Source: Candidatus Yanofskyibacteriota bacterium
Lineage (GTDB): Bacteria > Patescibacteria > Paceibacteria > 2-02-FULL-40-12 > IGHO2-12-FULL-4
DNA: 61,688 nt
Reading direction: 5' to 3'
Assembly (NCBI GenBank): GCA_016185525.1
Contig: JACPNK010000003.1
Span: 1 to 61,688, forward strand
Shown here: piece by piece, positions 35,282-43,123 of the stretch
Position numbering within the stretch: the first letter of the stretch is position 1
How the letters are laid out: each line of letters opens with the position of its first letter
Made by a program: the position numbers and the translations under genes
Notes under the pieces: model-generated
Told to the model about the DNA's origin: nothing
What the model saw: only the letters and a program-made list of their open reading frames with translations
Database searches by the model: none

Positions 35282-35307
35282 AAAGCTAAGCATAACAGCT
35301 TAGCTTT
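35282..35307 (-). terminator. Terminator hairpin after the Nudix gene
   Basis: A 10-bp stem AAAGCTAAGC/GCTTAGCTTT (35282-35291 and 35298-35307); on the minus strand a T-rich tract follows. Confidence 0.85.
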
Positions 35308-35315
35308 GTAAGGCT

Positions 35316-35927
35316 TCACAAAAAAGTTCTCAACATACTATTTTCCGCCAGTAATTTCAAGGTTCCCATTCCGGTAAAAGTGTCTGGAACCAGAGCCGCC
35401 AGCCTCCAATCTACAAACAAACACTTTCCGATTTTTTCCCCTATTTTGGTTGCGGGTCTGATTGAACCGTCGCGAAATTCAAAGCACAGAAATCTTGCTG
35501 TACCTCCACCAAACATGGGTATAATAAAACCGCCATCTTTCCGCACAAGTATGCCGGGCGGAATCTCTACACTGAAGAACTCTTCCTTCAGTTTTCTTTT
35601 TGCGCTCTCTAAATGCGTTTCCCCGGGATTGATAAAACCCCTGGGGATGTTCCAAGTAAAACGACCTGGAATAGTTGGCCTTTCTTCCTGTATCAACCCA
35701 ATATAAAGAAGATTGTTAATAACAGAAAAGGGAACAACCCCCTGGTCTCCGCCGGACGCTTCATGCCACATCCAGCCAACCGTGCCCTCGGGTCTTTGAC
35801 CAAATGAAAGTTTGCCGAATTTGGGGTTATCAAATACGACATGTTTCGCATCAACAGACTGGCCATCAACTTCAATCGTCCAGTCATGCTTAGTTTCTTT
35901 CGTAATAGGCTTTATTAGGTTTGACAA
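35316..35927 (-). CDS. Nudix hydrolase-like protein with altered Nudix box
   Basis: 203 residues, TTG start with a perfect Shine-Dalgarno (AAGGAGG, 7 nt upstream). The Nudix box runs from Gly97 to Glu116: G-x5-E is kept (Glu103), but REUxEE reads RKLKEE, with Lys112 in place of the first Glu while Glu115 and Glu116 remain. Nudix proteins usually hydrolyse nucleoside diphosphates linked to X; loss of one Glu may change activity. It lies between the GT4 array and a small membrane protein, probably its own unit with the terminator at 35282. Confidence 0.8.
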   Translation of the reverse strand: MSNLIKPITKETKHDWTIEVDGQSVDAKHVVFDNPKFGKLSFGQRPEGTVGWMWHEASGGDQGVVPFSVINNLLYIGLIQEERPTIPGRFTWNIPRGFINPGETHLESAKRKLKEEFFSVEIPPGILVRKDGGFIIPMFGGGTARFLCFEFRDGSIRPATKIGEKIGKCLFVDWRLAALVPDTFTGMGTLKLLAENSMLRTFL

Positions 35928-35970
35928 AGTGCTACCTCCTTTTTTTTAAAAATGGTCCTTTCTCTCCTCC

Positions 35971-36180
35971 CTACCTTTGAATTAGGGTTCGCGTTGTCCA
36001 GGCTTGTTTGGTTCTGCGGGCCGTCCTGAAATTGATGACAGCCAATCCCGCCCAGGCAAGAGCGATCGCTCCAAAGATTAGGGCGAAAATCGGCCTTCCA
36101 GACAAGTAAAGTCCGTAGGCCGCAACACCGATTATAGGCGAGGCTACAGCCTGAATGGTTCCAAACGTCTTTGCTTTCAC
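35971..36180 (-). CDS. Small two-TM membrane protein, 69 residues
   Basis: GTG start at 36180 with GAGGAG 8 nt upstream. Two hydrophobic segments (about residues 8-27 and 31-50) are followed by a basic tail (FRTARRTKQAWTTRTLIQR). No family is recognised. It has its own promoter and a 9-bp 5'-leader hairpin, so it is regulated separately from the glycan genes. Its stop is 43 nt before the Nudix gene. Confidence 0.75.
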   Translation of the reverse strand: MKAKTFGTIQAVASPIIGVAAYGLYLSGRPIFALIFGAIALAWAGLAVINFRTARRTKQAWTTRTLIQR

Positions 36181-36217
36181 GGTTTTTATCTCCTCTTTTT
36201 TCTCCTCAAGGTACTGT

Positions 36218-36243
36218 TCTCTACGGCACTATTACCGTAGAGA
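36218..36243 (-). other. Perfect 9-bp hairpin in the 5' leader of the small membrane protein
   Basis: TCTCTACGG (36218-36226) and CCGTAGAGA (36235-36243) around an 8-nt loop, between the promoter -10 and the ribosome site. It could affect mRNA stability or bind a protein; no known riboswitch is recognised. Confidence 0.7.
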
Positions 36244-36247
36244 TTAA

Positions 36248-36275
36248 AGTATAACAGAAAGGTCTAGCTTGTCAA
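36248..36275 (-). promoter_or_regulatory. Sigma70-type promoter for the small membrane protein
   Basis: Minus strand: TTGACA (36270-36275), 16-nt spacer, TATACT (36248-36253). Confidence 0.85.
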
Positions 36276-36310
36276 GGTTCACGTTTGTTGAAACTGCGAC
36301 TTTCAATATT

Positions 36311-37369
36311 TTACCGAGAGTCATTGATTGTTGCGTAAATTTTACTGATAAGTTTGTCTAAGTCGTGATTTTCTAAAACATAGTCTCTAAATTCTCTTCT
36401 ACAGCCCGCGCCGCACAAATTTTTTATCTTGCCAGCAAGTTCTTCAGGGTCGTCTTCTTTAAAAACTGATTCGTCTTTCAAAAACTTTCGGGAAGAATCA
36501 TTGGAACTCAATACATTGCACCCGCAGGCCATTGCTTCAAGAATGGTCTTGTCCAAGCTTCCCGTTTTGCTTAAGTGCACAAAAATATCGTGAGACTGAT
36601 AGTATTTTGGCAACTCTTTGTGATTTATTTTTCCAATAAAACTAAAATTTTCCTCCAACTTCAAACTTTTAATTCTAAACTTTAAACTTGCCAAATAGCG
36701 GACATCGCTATCCAGCGCTGTTTCTCCGACCATAGTTACGGAAAAATTTACCCCGCCGTCTTTCAATATTTTAGCCGCATTGATCAGCGTCTCGTAATTT
36801 TTAACCGGCGAAACCCTTCCCACGCTCAATATCTTAATTCCACCGAGGTCGAACCTCGGTGTCCTTCTATCGAGGTTCGACCTCGAAAAATCTGGCTTAA
36901 ATAATTCTGTATCAATTCCGTGCCCCGTAACTATCACCTTTTTTGACGGCAAGCGAAAACTTTCTTTTGAAGCGGTAAAAATAGTATCGGCAAATTTTTC
37001 AGCCAACTTTAACTTGGCTGTCACTCCGCCGCTGGTATACCAAAAAAATATCTTCTTGCCTGTTAAGCGCCACCACCAGCCGCCCAAAACAACCCATATC
37101 GGGTTCATGTGGACAAAAACGGCATCATAATTATTTCTCAAGTTGAAAATTGAAAATTGAAAATTTAAAAATTGCCTTAGTTTTCCGGCGCCCTTGTCTT
37201 TGCCCAAACTTATAGCCCTTACGTTATCGGGTAACGCAAGGGAGCCTTCTTCCAGACACAAGACCGTAACTTTTTCAAACTTCTTCGAAAACAATCTTAT
37301 CCATTCAATAAAAAACCCGAGCAACTGGTCGTTTTCGTCAACTTTTTGTGTAATAATTAATAATTTCAA
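36311..37369 (-). CDS. GT4 glycosyltransferase carrying three repeat-derived segments
   Basis: 352 residues. IKILSVGRVSPVKNYETLINAA and KTILEAMACGCNVLSSN are the GT4 donor and E-x7-E motifs. Three places look like inserted repeats that keep the frame: FQFSIFN (37142-37174), a 15-bp perfect inverted repeat coding RSNLDRRTPRFDLGG (36845-36886) in the linker between the two domains, and SLKFRIKSLKLE (36657-36690). The first and last are AT-rich short-unit repeats. The donor is unknown. A 20-nt spacer separates it from the next GT4 gene upstream. Confidence 0.85.
   Translation of the reverse strand: MKLLIITQKVDENDQLLGFFIEWIRLFSKKFEKVTVLCLEEGSLALPDNVRAISLGKDKGAGKLRQFLNFQFSIFNLRNNYDAVFVHMNPIWVVLGGWWWRLTGKKIFFWYTSGGVTAKLKLAEKFADTIFTASKESFRLPSKKVIVTGHGIDTELFKPDFSRSNLDRRTPRFDLGGIKILSVGRVSPVKNYETLINAAKILKDGGVNFSVTMVGETALDSDVRYLASLKFRIKSLKLEENFSFIGKINHKELPKYYQSHDIFVHLSKTGSLDKTILEAMACGCNVLSSNDSSRKFLKDESVFKEDDPEELAGKIKNLCGAGCRREFRDYVLENHDLDKLISKIYATINDSR
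36657..36690. repeat. In-frame low-complexity repeat (AACTTTAAA-type)
   Basis: Degenerate AACTT/AAACTTT units within the GT4 gene, coding SLKFRIKSLKLE. Confidence 0.6.
36845..36886. repeat. In-frame 15-bp inverted repeat in the GT4 linker
   Basis: CGAGGTCGAACCTCG (36845-36859) and CGAGGTTCGACCTCG (36872-36886) are perfect inverted copies with a 12-nt loop. Each arm is itself nearly palindromic. Confidence 0.85.
37142..37174. repeat. In-frame GAAAATT repeat (FQFSIFN type)
   Basis: TTGAAAATTGAAAATTGAAA-like tract inside the GT4 gene; the same kind of repeat is at 50769-50815 in another gene. Confidence 0.75.
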
Positions 37370-37389
37370 TAACTTGTCAGCTTATAAGC

Positions 37390-38535
37390 TTACTGGCTTA
37401 TAAGCTGTTTTATTTTATCGGCATAGTTTCTAATCATTTTTTTTCTTTCAAACTGCCCGGCAATCGCCTGACCGGCTTGGCCAAATTTTTTCTGAAGTTC
37501 CGGTTGGCCAAACAGATAAGTAATTTTTTCGGCAATCGCTTTCGGTTCCCAGCCCGCAAATAACCCGTTTTCGCCGTCTTTGATCAAGTCATTCATAATT
37601 CCCACTCTTGTTGTAATAACAGGCAAACCGCAAGCCATAGCTTCCAGAGCCACCCTGGGACCGCCTTCGTTGAACGACGGGTTTACGAAGATTTTAGCGC
37701 TGTTGTAAGCTTTCGCAACATCGTAAGAAGTCTCCAGCCATCCGGAAAATTCTATATTGTTTTCCAACCCTTGATTTTTGATTCTTGATTTCAGATTCAT
37801 TTTCTCCGGACCGCTGCCGACAATTAAAAGTTTGATGTCCGGCATTTGTTTTCTGGCTATAAGAATCGCTGAAACCAAGTTAAAAATTCCCTTGTTTTTT
37901 TCCAAGCGGGAAGCAAAAACTAAATCGTATTTTTTCGCTACCTCCGGATAGGCCTTGAAAACGTCCAAATCTATGTACATTGAGGGGATGTATTTTATTT
38001 TTTCTCTGGCCACTCCGGCCTTAACTAAAAAAACAGGAGTCTCTTTCCGGTTTACAACTCTGACAGCAATCGCTTTTTTTGAGTCAAACTTAACAAAAAA
38101 CTTCGTCAGCCGGCAATAAACTTTTTCTTTCAAGTTAGCAGCTTTGGGATAGCCGGGAATATGGTGAATCTCAAGAACATAAGGAACTTTAATCATATTC
38201 CACAAAATTCTGGAGCCAATGCCGTTATAAAACGGCGGAAATTCGTGGACTGTCATCAGATTAAATTTCTGCTCCCGACAGACGTCTATAACTTTTTTCA
38301 AAAACCAAAACGGATAAAGAACCAGAGGCCAAGGCGAAATATGGATATAAACATTGCCGAATAGATTTGTTATAGGTTTTAGGTTATAAGTTTTAGGTTT
38401 AATAAAATTTAAAATTGACGGACATATTATGTCCACCCTGTCCCAGTAGCGGTGAAATTCTTCCAAAGTATTATAAAACGCTCCGCGTTTTCCCGCGGCT
38501 AAACTCCTATCCCCAGTTATCATAAGTAGATTCAT
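37390..38535 (-). CDS. GT4 glycosyltransferase with two repeat-derived segments
   Basis: 381 residues, GT-B. DLVFASRLEKNKGIFNLVSA, LKLLIVGSGPEK and ALEAMACGLPVITTRVGIMND show the GT4 signature, the last with the E-x7-E region. NLKSRIKNQGLE (37771-37798) and KTYNLKPIT (38369-38402) are translated low-complexity DNA (TTGATTTTTGATTCTTGATT and TAGGTTATAAGTTTTAGG tracts). It lies 20 nt before the next GT4 gene of the array and has a 185-nt intergenic region upstream. Confidence 0.85.
   Translation of the reverse strand: MNLLMITGDRSLAAGKRGAFYNTLEEFHRYWDRVDIICPSILNFIKPKTYNLKPITNLFGNVYIHISPWPLVLYPFWFLKKVIDVCREQKFNLMTVHEFPPFYNGIGSRILWNMIKVPYVLEIHHIPGYPKAANLKEKVYCRLTKFFVKFDSKKAIAVRVVNRKETPVFLVKAGVAREKIKYIPSMYIDLDVFKAYPEVAKKYDLVFASRLEKNKGIFNLVSAILIARKQMPDIKLLIVGSGPEKMNLKSRIKNQGLENNIEFSGWLETSYDVAKAYNSAKIFVNPSFNEGGPRVALEAMACGLPVITTRVGIMNDLIKDGENGLFAGWEPKAIAEKITYLFGQPELQKKFGQAGQAIAGQFERKKMIRNYADKIKQLISQ
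37771..37798. repeat. In-frame TTGATT-type repeat in a GT4 gene
   Basis: Short units of TTGATT/GATTC; codes KSRIKNQG on the minus strand. Confidence 0.6.
38369..38402. repeat. In-frame TAGGTTATAAG-type repeat in a GT4 gene
   Basis: TATAGGTTTTAGG and TATAAGTTTTAGG units follow each other, coding KTYNLKP on the minus strand. Confidence 0.65.
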
Positions 38536-38615
38536 AACCAGTTTTGGACAACTAGAGTTTCAAAAATTAAAAATATAACGCTCTTGTAGACGCTGTGAGC
38601 CTGCGGTTTGCTTGG

Positions 38616-38651
38616 TTGGCTGGAGTATAATTATTCTGTAACTCCAGCCAA
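38616..38651. other. Intergenic 11-bp hairpin (38536-38720 has no gene)
   Basis: TTGGCTGGAGT (38616-38626) pairs with ACTCCAGCCAA (38641-38651), loop 14 nt. It lacks a T run and is not a clear terminator. The 185-nt gap shows no other feature except CAGCGA/TCGCTG-type short inverted copies near 38665-38700. Confidence 0.6.
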
Positions 38652-38720
38652 AACCCAGGCGAACAGCGAGTGAGCTGTTTCGCTGGAAAACAGCGAACGT
38701 TCGGAAAGAGTGGTATATTT

Positions 38721-39881
38721 TTAATTTGCCAAAACCCTGATAGTCTTATCCAGCATCTTTTCAACGCTAAAATACTTCGCCGTTTCTTTGCCATTTTCAA
38801 TAAATCTTTTTTGCAATTCCGGCGTCTGCCAAACAGTTTTAGTCGCCTCTATTAAATTAAACTCGTCATTATATTTTACCAGAAAGCCGTTTTCCCCCTG
38901 ATGAATTATTTCTTTGTTGCCCCCAACGCATGTCGTTACCACCGGCACGCCGGCAAGCATTGCTTCAAGAATTTCGTGGGAAAAACCTTCATAACCGGTA
39001 TTAAGAATAAAAATGTCAGACGCCGCCAGATAAACCGCCAGCTGTTCTTTACTCTGTTTGCCGATCAAATAAACCTTTTTTTCCAAACCCATGTTCTTTA
39101 CCATTCTTTGCAGAATTTTTGACTCCGGTCCTTCTCCGACAATAACCAGTCTGAAAAATTGGTTTATCTCCAAAAGCTTAGGCATTATTTTTATCAGCAT
39201 CCTGAAGCCCTTCCATGGCACCAACCGGCCATAAGAAAGAATGATGTTCCCGGCAATGCCAATTTTTTTTCTGGCTTCTTCCTTACTTAATTCCGACGGC
39301 TTGAAACTAGCTCCGTTATAAATAACTTGTATTTTTTCTTTAGGCACTCCCCAACCTTGCACCAATCTAGATATATACTCGGAAGGCACAATCACCATAT
39401 CGGCTTTTCTGCAGATTAACGATTGAAGCCAAAACAACATTTTGACCCGGCCATTTTTCTTGGAATTTTGAAAGTCATCTATCAGTAAATCGGTCCGCCC
39501 TTTCAAAACTGCCGTCTGCCAAGCGTAGTCACCAACGATTCTTATAAAAAACTTCTTTTTGAAAAATTTGGCCGCTATCAGGCCCGTGATTCCGCCGTTA
39601 ATAGTGCTTAAAGAAAAAACAACGTCATTCTTGCCCGCCAGCGACATCACCTTAAAAAAATAAGACAAGTGCCTAAAAAGCCAAAAATTTTTCCTCCAAA
39701 CACGAACAACTTTAAAATTTAAATTTTTATCTTCAACAGATTTTCTCACCGACGAATAAGTAATCACGGAAATTCTAAAATTTTCCGAGAGTTTTTGTCC
39801 GACGGTTTTGGCGTAAGAAGCCGGTCCGCCGATATCGGGAGGAAAAATACCCGTAACGATTAAAACGCGTTGCGTTTTCAT
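38721..39881 (-). CDS. GT4 glycosyltransferase
   Basis: 386 residues. VTGIFPPDIGGPASYAKTVG is the GT-B acceptor-side start with the glycine-rich loop; NIILSYGRLVPWKGFRMLIKI and HEILEAMLAGVPVVTTCVGGNKEII are the donor-binding blocks. No signal or TM segment. The donor and acceptor are unknown. It has a 161-nt AT-rich spacer upstream (39882-40042), filled with TCTAATT/AATTAG units and no gene. Confidence 0.87.
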   Translation of the reverse strand: MKTQRVLIVTGIFPPDIGGPASYAKTVGQKLSENFRISVITYSSVRKSVEDKNLNFKVVRVWRKNFWLFRHLSYFFKVMSLAGKNDVVFSLSTINGGITGLIAAKFFKKKFFIRIVGDYAWQTAVLKGRTDLLIDDFQNSKKNGRVKMLFWLQSLICRKADMVIVPSEYISRLVQGWGVPKEKIQVIYNGASFKPSELSKEEARKKIGIAGNIILSYGRLVPWKGFRMLIKIMPKLLEINQFFRLVIVGEGPESKILQRMVKNMGLEKKVYLIGKQSKEQLAVYLAASDIFILNTGYEGFSHEILEAMLAGVPVVTTCVGGNKEIIHQGENGFLVKYNDEFNLIEATKTVWQTPELQKRFIENGKETAKYFSVEKMLDKTIRVLAN

Positions 39882-40042
39882 AAATTTATAATTGCTCTAA
39901 TTGACCTAATTATTCTAATCAAATTCTAATTTCTAAATCCTAATATCTAAAAGTTTGCATTTTTAGACATTTGGCCATTGAGGTTTAGTCATTGGTTAGG
40001 TAAATTAGAAATTAGATTAATTAGGTTAATTTAAGATTTAAT
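39882..40042. other. AT-rich intergenic spacer with AATTAG/CTAATT units
   Basis: No ORF, terminator or strong promoter is seen. Many TTCTAA, CTAATT and ATTAGG units recur, similar to the short repeats found inside genes in this window. Confidence 0.55.
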
Positions 40043-40753
40043 TTATTTTCTTGAAAAAAAGTTAAATCTGACAATATGCCATATTGCCGCCAAACCGTCT
40101 TTCCAGTTTATTTTTTTACCTTCTGCATAAGTGCGCCCTTGATAAGAAATCGGCACCTCTGCAATTCTAAATTTATTTTTACCAATCCAAGCCGTAAGTT
40201 CCGGGTCAATGCCAAACCTTTTAGAAACAAGGCGAGGATGGATAGCCGTAATCGCTTTGCCTGAAAAAACTTTATAACATGTGTACATATCAGAAGTATG
40301 AACGCCGCTGAAAATACCGGATAGCCAGTTCAACATCTTGCTGAATAAAAGGCCGTGCCTGTAAACAACCTTGTTCTCCTTCGTTTTCTCCGATTTGAGA
40401 AATCTAGAACCATAGACGACATCCGCCGTCCCATTTAAAATTGGTTTTATTAAATCGGGATATTCTTGCGGGTTATATTCCAAATCTGCGTCCTGAATAA
40501 GAACAATGTCGCCAGTTGCTTCCTGAAAGCCTCTTTTTACGGCCGCTCCCTTGCCCTGGTTTTTCTCCAGAAATATAACCTTGTGCTTGTTTTTGTAGCT
40601 TGAAAGTATGTCTCTACTTTTGTCAAACGAAAAGTCATCAACAAAAATAAGCTCTTTCTCAAGAGGCAGTTCAACTTTTTCCACGGCGAAAACTAAAACA
40701 GGTAAAGTTTTCTCCTCATTGTAAACTGGAATAATTACAGATAACTTAGTCAT
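40043..40753 (-). CDS. GT2 glycosyltransferase, DPM1/polyprenol-phosphate type
   Basis: 236 residues, only the GT-A domain without TM segments. LSVIIPVYNEEKTLP, FVDDFSFDKSRD and QDADLEYNPQEYP (DAD motif) are the signature of dolichol- or undecaprenyl-phosphate sugar transferases. It would charge the lipid carrier with a hexose. The stop of the following GT4 gene (40750) overlaps this start by 4 nt. It may provide a lipid-linked donor for the GT-C enzymes in the window. Confidence 0.85.
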   Translation of the reverse strand: MTKLSVIIPVYNEEKTLPVLVFAVEKVELPLEKELIFVDDFSFDKSRDILSSYKNKHKVIFLEKNQGKGAAVKRGFQEATGDIVLIQDADLEYNPQEYPDLIKPILNGTADVVYGSRFLKSEKTKENKVVYRHGLLFSKMLNWLSGIFSGVHTSDMYTCYKVFSGKAITAIHPRLVSKRFGIDPELTAWIGKNKFRIAEVPISYQGRTYAEGKKINWKDGLAAIWHIVRFNFFSRK

Positions 40754-41925
40754 ATGTTATTATAAATTCTAGCATATTCTAAAGCAATTTTGTCCCAGTC
40801 ATATTTTTCTTTTACTAGTTCTTGGCCATTTTTAATAACTTTTCTTCTTAGGTTGTCGTCTTCCAAAAGTATCTCTATTTTTTCAGAAACATCTTCCGGT
40901 TTGAAAGCATTGCAAATCAAACCTGTTTGATTATGGAATAAAAAATCGGTAATACCGCCTACGGCTGTCCCCACTATCGGCAGTCCGGCTGCCATAGCTT
41001 CCAAAAAAGAGTTGCCCAAACCTTCGGACCGCGAAGGTCTGACAAATATGTGGGAAATTTTAAGATATTTTGTCAATTCGTCTTGGCTGACGGATTTAAC
41101 AAAAACAACCTTGTCGGCAATACCCAAAGCTTCGGCTAAGCTGACGAGTTCCCGCTCTTGGTTTCCCTCTCCCACAAGAATAAGTTTATACCGTTTTTCT
41201 TTATTTTTTGCAGCCAGAATTGCAAAAGCTTTAATTAAAACATCTAAACCGTTCTTGGGCACCAGACGACCGGTGCTGACAACGACTTTTTCATCTGGAA
41301 AAATACCGAGCTGGTCAGCCAATGTTGAAAGCTCGCCGTAGCTAAAATCCTTAGTGAATTTAGCCACATCCACCCCGTTTGGAATCACGGAAACGGAAAG
41401 GTTCTTCCTTAGCTCTAAAACATAATCTTTGAGATAAACACTGATTGCGGTAGCAAAGTTGATTTTACTGATAATCAGACGGCGAAAAAACTTTTTTAAA
41501 AACTTCTGCCGTTTCAAATCTTGCCCCTCTTGCAGTGTTAATAAAACAGGCAGTTTAGGATACCGCCATTTTAAAAGCCAGGCGGCGCCGGCGGCTTGAG
41601 AAGCCTGAAAAACATGAACGAGATCATACGGCCCATTTTTTTTAATAAGCTCTAACGCCTTCAAAAACATACTGACCGGTAAAAAATTTTTAGGCAACAA
41701 AAAGTCAAAAAGACTAAGGCTCCCGCCGACTCTGAAAATGCTTACATTGCCCTTCTTTTCTTCTCTGGGGACCAATCCAAGGGGACCCCTTGGATAACCG
41801 GTAATAAGACCAAAATTAACGTCAGGAAGTCTGTCGGTTATTTCTTTTACAGCAACTTCCGAACCGCCGACCATAGGCAGATAGGAGGTGCTAAGTATTA
41901 AAATTCGCTTTGATTTATTGTTCAT
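40750..41925 (-). CDS. GT4 glycosyltransferase
   Basis: 391 residues. ILSTSYLPMVGGSEVAVKEI is a classic PimA/PimB-like GT4 start. VVVSTGRLVPKNGLDVLIKAF and LGNSFLEAMAAGLPIVGTAVGG are the donor and E-x7-E motifs. It probably attaches a hexose in the glycan or lipid carrier chain. It is divergent from the next gene, and the two may share one -10 region (41932-41938), since TATTAT reads on this strand 7 nt before the ATG. Confidence 0.87.
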   Translation of the reverse strand: MNNKSKRILILSTSYLPMVGGSEVAVKEITDRLPDVNFGLITGYPRGPLGLVPREEKKGNVSIFRVGGSLSLFDFLLPKNFLPVSMFLKALELIKKNGPYDLVHVFQASQAAGAAWLLKWRYPKLPVLLTLQEGQDLKRQKFLKKFFRRLIISKINFATAISVYLKDYVLELRKNLSVSVIPNGVDVAKFTKDFSYGELSTLADQLGIFPDEKVVVSTGRLVPKNGLDVLIKAFAILAAKNKEKRYKLILVGEGNQERELVSLAEALGIADKVVFVKSVSQDELTKYLKISHIFVRPSRSEGLGNSFLEAMAAGLPIVGTAVGGITDFLFHNQTGLICNAFKPEDVSEKIEILLEDDNLRRKVIKNGQELVKEKYDWDKIALEYARIYNNI

Positions 41926-41928
41926 TTA

Positions 41929-41938
41929 TGTTATAATA
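41929..41938. promoter_or_regulatory. Shared divergent -10 region, extended -10 on the plus strand
   Basis: Plus strand: TGTTATAAT (41929-41937) fits TGnTATAAT. On the minus strand, TATTAT (41933-41938) lies 7 nt before the ATG at 41925. Both messages would have almost no leader. Confidence 0.6.
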
Positions 41939-41947
41939 ATGCCACAA

Positions 41948-43114
41948 ATGGAAGACAAAATCAAACGGGTTTTATTTATAATTACTCAATCTGAAATGGG
42001 CGGCGCCCAAAGATTTTTACTTAACCTAACTTCCCAGCTCAATCAAGACAAATATGAGATCCTGATAGCCGTCGGCTCCGATGGCAACGGAGAATTCCTG
42101 AAATACTTGGACAGAGAGAAAATCAACCGTATCACCCTGCCTAATCTAAAGAGAAATATTTCGCCTTGGCATGACTTTAGGGCAACCCTTGAAATTAAAA
42201 AACTCATCAAAAAATTTCAGCCTGATACTTTATTCTTGAACAGCTCTAAAGCCGGCTTTCTCGGCTCTTTTGTTTCCCGATTCATGATTCACGGCTCAAG
42301 ACTCAAGGTTGTTTACCGTATTGGCGGCTGGAGTTTCAACGACCCATGGCCCAAATGGAAAAAAGTTTTGTGGGTTTTTTTAGAAAAATTGAGCGCCGGT
42401 TGGAAAGACTGCATTATACTAAACAACCGGCACGATTTTGACCAGGCAAAAAAACTGAAAATCAAACCCAGAAAATCTTTGGAACTGATTTATAACGGAA
42501 TTGATTTGAAAAAAATGGAATTCTTGGAGCCGGACAGAGCTAAGCTGGAAATATTTAAAAAAATTTCCGCCAGAGGAGGAAATGTTTTTCAGGCAGAATA
42601 CATAATCGGCTCTGTCGCCAACTTCTACAAGCCAAAAGGATTGGAATACCTGATTGAAGCAATCAAGTTTCTGCCCAAAGAAACATCCGCCATTCTGATA
42701 ATAGTCGGTGACGGAAGAGAGAGGAAATATCTTGAGAGTTTGATTGTAAAGAATAATCTGCGGTCAAAGATATTTATGATTGGCGCCTTAAATGACGCTT
42801 CCCAATATCTAAAAGCTTTTGATGTCTTTGTCTTGCCTTCGGTCAAAGAAGGATTCCCTTGGTCCCTGCTTGAAGCTATGGCCGCCAAACTTCCAATCGT
42901 TGCGACATCTGTGGGAGCAATCCCGGAAGTTATGGAATCCGGAAAAAACGGACTGCTGGTTGCTCCCAAAAATCCAAAAGCCATAGCTGATTCCATAACA
43001 ACAATTTTGTCCAACGATAAGCTCCGCCAAGAACTGGGCATCCAAGCCCATCAGACGGTTTTGTTCAAATTTTCTTTAGAGAAGATGGTGAGAGAAATTG
43101 AGGCTCTGCTGTAG
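41948..43114 (+). CDS. GT4 glycosyltransferase
   Basis: 388 residues from ATG 41948 (MEDKIKRVLFIITQSEMGG), the start just after the extended -10; in-frame ATGs at 41939 and 41888 lie before the likely transcript start. EMGGAQRFLLNL is the Gly-rich GT4 start, with YIIGSVANFYKPKGLEYLIEA and PWSLLEAMAAKLPIVATSVG as donor motifs. MIHGSRLK (42279-42307) is coded by a short-unit repeat. It is the only plus-strand gene in this stretch, convergent with the O-antigen ligase gene (10 nt apart). Confidence 0.85.
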   Translation: MEDKIKRVLFIITQSEMGGAQRFLLNLTSQLNQDKYEILIAVGSDGNGEFLKYLDREKINRITLPNLKRNISPWHDFRATLEIKKLIKKFQPDTLFLNSSKAGFLGSFVSRFMIHGSRLKVVYRIGGWSFNDPWPKWKKVLWVFLEKLSAGWKDCIILNNRHDFDQAKKLKIKPRKSLELIYNGIDLKKMEFLEPDRAKLEIFKKISARGGNVFQAEYIIGSVANFYKPKGLEYLIEAIKFLPKETSAILIIVGDGRERKYLESLIVKNNLRSKIFMIGALNDASQYLKAFDVFVLPSVKEGFPWSLLEAMAAKLPIVATSVGAIPEVMESGKNGLLVAPKNPKAIADSITTILSNDKLRQELGIQAHQTVLFKFSLEKMVREIEALL

Positions 43115-43123
43115 TTGACCTCA

